Shown here in pieces: positions 5,048-7,056 of a stretch of DNA of 7,056 nucleotides. This DNA comes from Candidatus Omnitrophota bacterium (GTDB lineage: Bacteria > Omnitrophota > Gorgyraeia > JAFGHF01): the NCBI GenBank assembly GCA_018899075.1, contig JAHIIS010000072.1, forward strand, positions 1 to 7,056, given 5' to 3'. The notes beneath the pieces are model-generated. The model was not told the DNA's origin. It ran no database searches and saw nothing but the letters and a program-made list of their open reading frames with translations. The stretch's first letter is position 1; every line of letters starts with the position of its first letter. A program made the position numbers and the translations under genes.

Positions 5048-6231
5048 AGGTTATTCCGGGAGGAGTAACGGCGGCAAAGGGTTTCCGGGCAGGCGGCATC
5101 CACTGCGGCATAAAATACAAAAATAAAGATTTAGCCTTGATATATTCAGAGGACCCCTGTGTGGCCTGCGGGCTATTTACCCAAAATAAGGTGCAGGCAG
5201 CGCCCATAAGCTTAAGCCGCGCTCATCTGAGAAACAACAGGGCCCAGGCCATCGTAATTAATAGCGGATGCGCCAATTGCTGCACGGGAAAACAGGGCAT
5301 TCGGGATGCCCGCGAGATTTGCGCAAGTGTCGCTGAAAAACTAGGCATAAGTTCGAATGACGTTTTAGCGGCCTCCACGGGAACTATCGGCAAAAGACTG
5401 CCTTTAAAGAAAATAAAAAAGGCATTGGGGCCTTTGGTCGATAGATTGAGCCCTCAGAGGGGCCTTGCGGCTGCCCGGGCAATTATGACTACCGACACTA
5501 AACCCAAACAGGTCGCTGTAGAGCTGAAAATAGGCGGGACTGAGGTGAGGCTCGGGGGAATTGCCAAGGGAGCAGGAATGATTCATCCCTGCTTAGCCAC
5601 GATGCTGGCCTTTATTACCACCGATGCGGCAATAGATAAAAGGAGGCTGGAGAAAGCGCTCAAAGATGCGGTAGATAATTCTTTCAATTCGATTACCGTC
5701 GAAGGGGATACCAGCACCAACGATATGGTTCTGGCTCTGGCCAACGGCAAGGCCTGCAACAGAGGCCTGAGGGCGCGGGACTTTAAGGCTTTTCAAAAGG
5801 CGCTTGACTTTGTCTGCCTTTCATTAGCGAAGATGATTATTAAAGATGCGGAGGGCGCAAGCAGGTTTGTGGAAATTCAGGTAGAGCAGGCAAAGGACAT
5901 TGCCCAGGCGAAAAAAGTGGCCTTTAAGGTGGCCAATTCTCCTCTGGTAAAGACTGCCATATTCGGGGGAAATCCCAATTGGGGAAGAATTGCCGCCGCG
6001 GCAGGATGCGCCGATAAGGCCGTTAGAGCGGACAGGCTGAATATTTATTTAGGCGCGGTAAAGGTATTGCAAAAAGGCGCGGCCTTAAATGTAAATCGCG
6101 AGAGGCTGAATAAGATTTTTAGAAAAGGCAAAATTGAGATAAAGATTATCCTGGGCCTGGGCAGGTCGGCAGCCCGCGTATTCACCTGTGATTTATCCGA
6201 TAGATACGTAAAGATTAATGCGGAGTATTAA
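5044..6231 (+). CDS. argJ: Glutamate N-acetyltransferase / ornithine acetyltransferase ArgJ
   Basis: ArgJ transfers the acetyl group from N-acetylornithine to glutamate, recycling it in the cyclic arginine pathway; some members also use acetyl-CoA. The 395-residue precursor normally cuts itself just before the nucleophilic threonine, here T186 in KGAGMIHPCLATMLAF (175-190), giving alpha and beta chains. STGTIG (111-116) is the oxyanion-hole region, EGDTSTND (220-227) and FGGNPNWGR (307-315) are conserved, and CDLSDRYVKINAEY is the typical end. Oddities: the residue three before T186 is C183 where Asn is usual, and the NSGNAN motif reads NSGCANCC (73-80). GAGGG at 5033-5037, six bases upstream, supports the ATG, which overlaps argC. 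Whether it is mono- or bifunctional cannot be told from sequence. Confidence 0.96.
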   Translation: MKVIPGGVTAAKGFRAGGIHCGIKYKNKDLALIYSEDPCVACGLFTQNKVQAAPISLSRAHLRNNRAQAIVINSGCANCCTGKQGIRDAREICASVAEKLGISSNDVLAASTGTIGKRLPLKKIKKALGPLVDRLSPQRGLAAARAIMTTDTKPKQVAVELKIGGTEVRLGGIAKGAGMIHPCLATMLAFITTDAAIDKRRLEKALKDAVDNSFNSITVEGDTSTNDMVLALANGKACNRGLRARDFKAFQKALDFVCLSLAKMIIKDAEGASRFVEIQVEQAKDIAQAKKVAFKVANSPLVKTAIFGGNPNWGRIAAAAGCADKAVRADRLNIYLGAVKVLQKGAALNVNRERLNKIFRKGKIEIKIILGLGRSAARVFTCDLSDRYVKINAEY

Positions 6232-6238
6232 CCTTTTT

Positions 6239-6244
6239 GGGTGA
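6239..6244 (+). promoter_or_regulatory. Ribosome binding site of argB
   Basis: GGGTGA, with the following T, contains GGTGAT, complementary to the 3' end of 16S rRNA. It lies six bases before the ATG at 6251. The GTG at 6241 inside it is out of frame with argB, so it is not an alternative start. Confidence 0.6.
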
Positions 6245-6250
6245 TAAAAA

Positions 6251-7056
6251 ATGCGAAGGGCGATTGAGAAGGCGGATATTTTAATTGAGGCCCTGCCTTA
6301 CATTAAGAAGTTTCAGCATAAGGCGATAGTGGTCAAGTGCGGCGGCAGGCAATTGCTGAACAAACATATTATCAACAATATCCTGCAGGATATTGTGTTT
6401 ATGAACTACGTGGGCTTAAATCCAATTCTGGTTCATGGGGGCGGGCCGCGTATTAACGAAGAATTGCGCAAGCTCGGCCAAAAAATAGAGTTCCATCAGG
6501 GCCAGCGCGTAACCGATAAAAAGACCTTGGAAATCGTGATTAAGGAGTTGGGCGGGCTTAATCAAGAGATGGTAAAAAAGATTAATCAGTTAGGGGCGAA
6601 AGCGCAGGGCCTTAGCGCCAACGCGGGCAGCGTAATTAAAGCCAGCAGGCTCAAGCAACACCACGGGCGAAACATCGGTTTTGTAGGCAGGGTTGCCGCC
6701 ATTGAGCCGCAACCCGTAAAGGAATTGTTATTGAAGAATTTTGTGCCCGTTATTTCTCCCTTAGGGATTGGAAAAAATGGGCAGATTTATAATATTAATG
6801 CCGATATGGCTGCCGCGGAGATTGCCGCAAAGTTAGGCGCCTGGAAACTGGTTTTGTTAACCAACGTTAAGGGAATTATGCGCGACCAGAGCGATGAGGA
6901 TTCTTTGATTTCTACGTTAAAAGTGGCCGAGATTGCCGGATTGCTTAAAAGGAAAGTTATCCTGGAAGGGATGATTCCTAAAGTAAATGCCTGCATTGCA
7001 GCGCTGGAGAAAGGGGTAAAGAAGACGCACATAATCGATGGGGGCATTCCCCGTTC
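6251..7056 (+). CDS. argB: N-acetylglutamate kinase (3' end beyond the window)
   Basis: ArgB phosphorylates N-acetylglutamate, the second arginine step, making the substrate of ArgC. At least 268 codons are open to the window edge. Amino-acid-kinase motifs are visible: VVKCGG (27-32) with K29, VHGGGPRINEEL (61-72), HQGQRVTD (82-89), NINADMAAAEIA (181-192), LLTNVKGIM (202-210) and EGMIPKVNACIAALEKG (239-255) with K244; the frame ends in IIDGGIPR, near the family's usual C-terminus. The first 25 residues (ADILIEALPYIKKFQ, 8-22) form the N-terminal helix found in arginine-inhibited hexameric enzymes and absent from E. coli ArgB, so feedback inhibition is inferred. Unusual residues are C30 (usually Tyr) and E239 (usually Gly). 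It follows argJ by 19 nt. Confidence 0.96.
   Translation, partial: MRRAIEKADILIEALPYIKKFQHKAIVVKCGGRQLLNKHIINNILQDIVFMNYVGLNPILVHGGGPRINEELRKLGQKIEFHQGQRVTDKKTLEIVIKELGGLNQEMVKKINQLGAKAQGLSANAGSVIKASRLKQHHGRNIGFVGRVAAIEPQPVKELLLKNFVPVISPLGIGKNGQIYNINADMAAAEIAAKLGAWKLVLLTNVKGIMRDQSDEDSLISTLKVAEIAGLLKRKVILEGMIPKVNACIAALEKGVKKTHIIDGGIPR

Noticed and set aside
6232..6250. Separate promoter for argB in the gap after argJ
   Set aside because: The gap is only 19 nt and no -35/-10 pair was recognised; it holds just the ribosome binding site.
6787..7047. 86-codon minus-strand open frame within argB
   Set aside because: It mirrors conserved argB motifs (NADMAAAEIA to IIDGG) and shows no independent coding signature.
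1..7056. CRISPR array, insertion sequence, phage or defence system
   Set aside because: No spaced direct repeats, transposase motifs or terminal inverted repeats at element scale were seen; all genes are housekeeping or biosynthetic.

Overview
The window is a compact bacterial chromosomal segment with every gene on the + strand: (leuD end)-leuB-asd-truA-rplM-rpsI-argC-argJ-(argB start). Base composition looks roughly balanced, several starts are GTG, and Shine-Dalgarno sites are clear. L13/S9 adjacency, ArgJ and TruA all point to Bacteria. The mix of leucine, aspartate-family and arginine genes around truA-rplM-rpsI, with Lys/Arg-rich proteins, fits a little-cultured phylum. From memory I would guess Omnitrophota (candidate division OP3) or a neighbour. 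That placement is an impression, not a result.

Layout. Bases 1-91 hold the last 29 codons of leuD. leuB (88-1149), asd (1146-2165) and truA (2147-2941) follow with short overlaps of 4, 4 and 19 nt, so they look like one translationally coupled message. A near-consensus promoter (TTGACA, 17 nt, TATACT) lies across the truA stop codon and drives rplM-rpsI. The only sizeable non-coding stretch is 3817-3982 (166 nt). It holds a terminator-like hairpin, a second promoter candidate overlapping that hairpin's 3' arm, an AATATATATT palindrome resembling the core of an ArgR box, and an 11-bp leader hairpin before argC. argC (3983-5047) and argJ (5044-6231) overlap by ATGA; argB starts 19 nt later at 6251 and runs off the window.

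How the genes work together. LeuD and LeuB carry out the isomerase and oxidative decarboxylation steps of leucine synthesis. Asd makes aspartate semialdehyde for the lysine/diaminopimelate, threonine and methionine routes. ArgB, ArgC and ArgJ belong to the cyclic acetylated arginine route, in which ArgJ recycles the acetyl group. ArgB has the N-terminal extension seen in arginine-inhibited enzymes, a sensible feedback point for such a cycle. TruA, L13 and S9 belong to the translation machinery.

I saw no phage, defence, CRISPR or transposase gene. The most unusual signals are two small in-frame insertions in otherwise conserved enzymes. One in truA is built from four copies of a degenerate 8-bp tandem repeat; one in argC coincides with a cluster of inverted repeats. 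The rpsI-argC intergenic region, with three segments able to form competing hairpins, is the other place worth a closer look.
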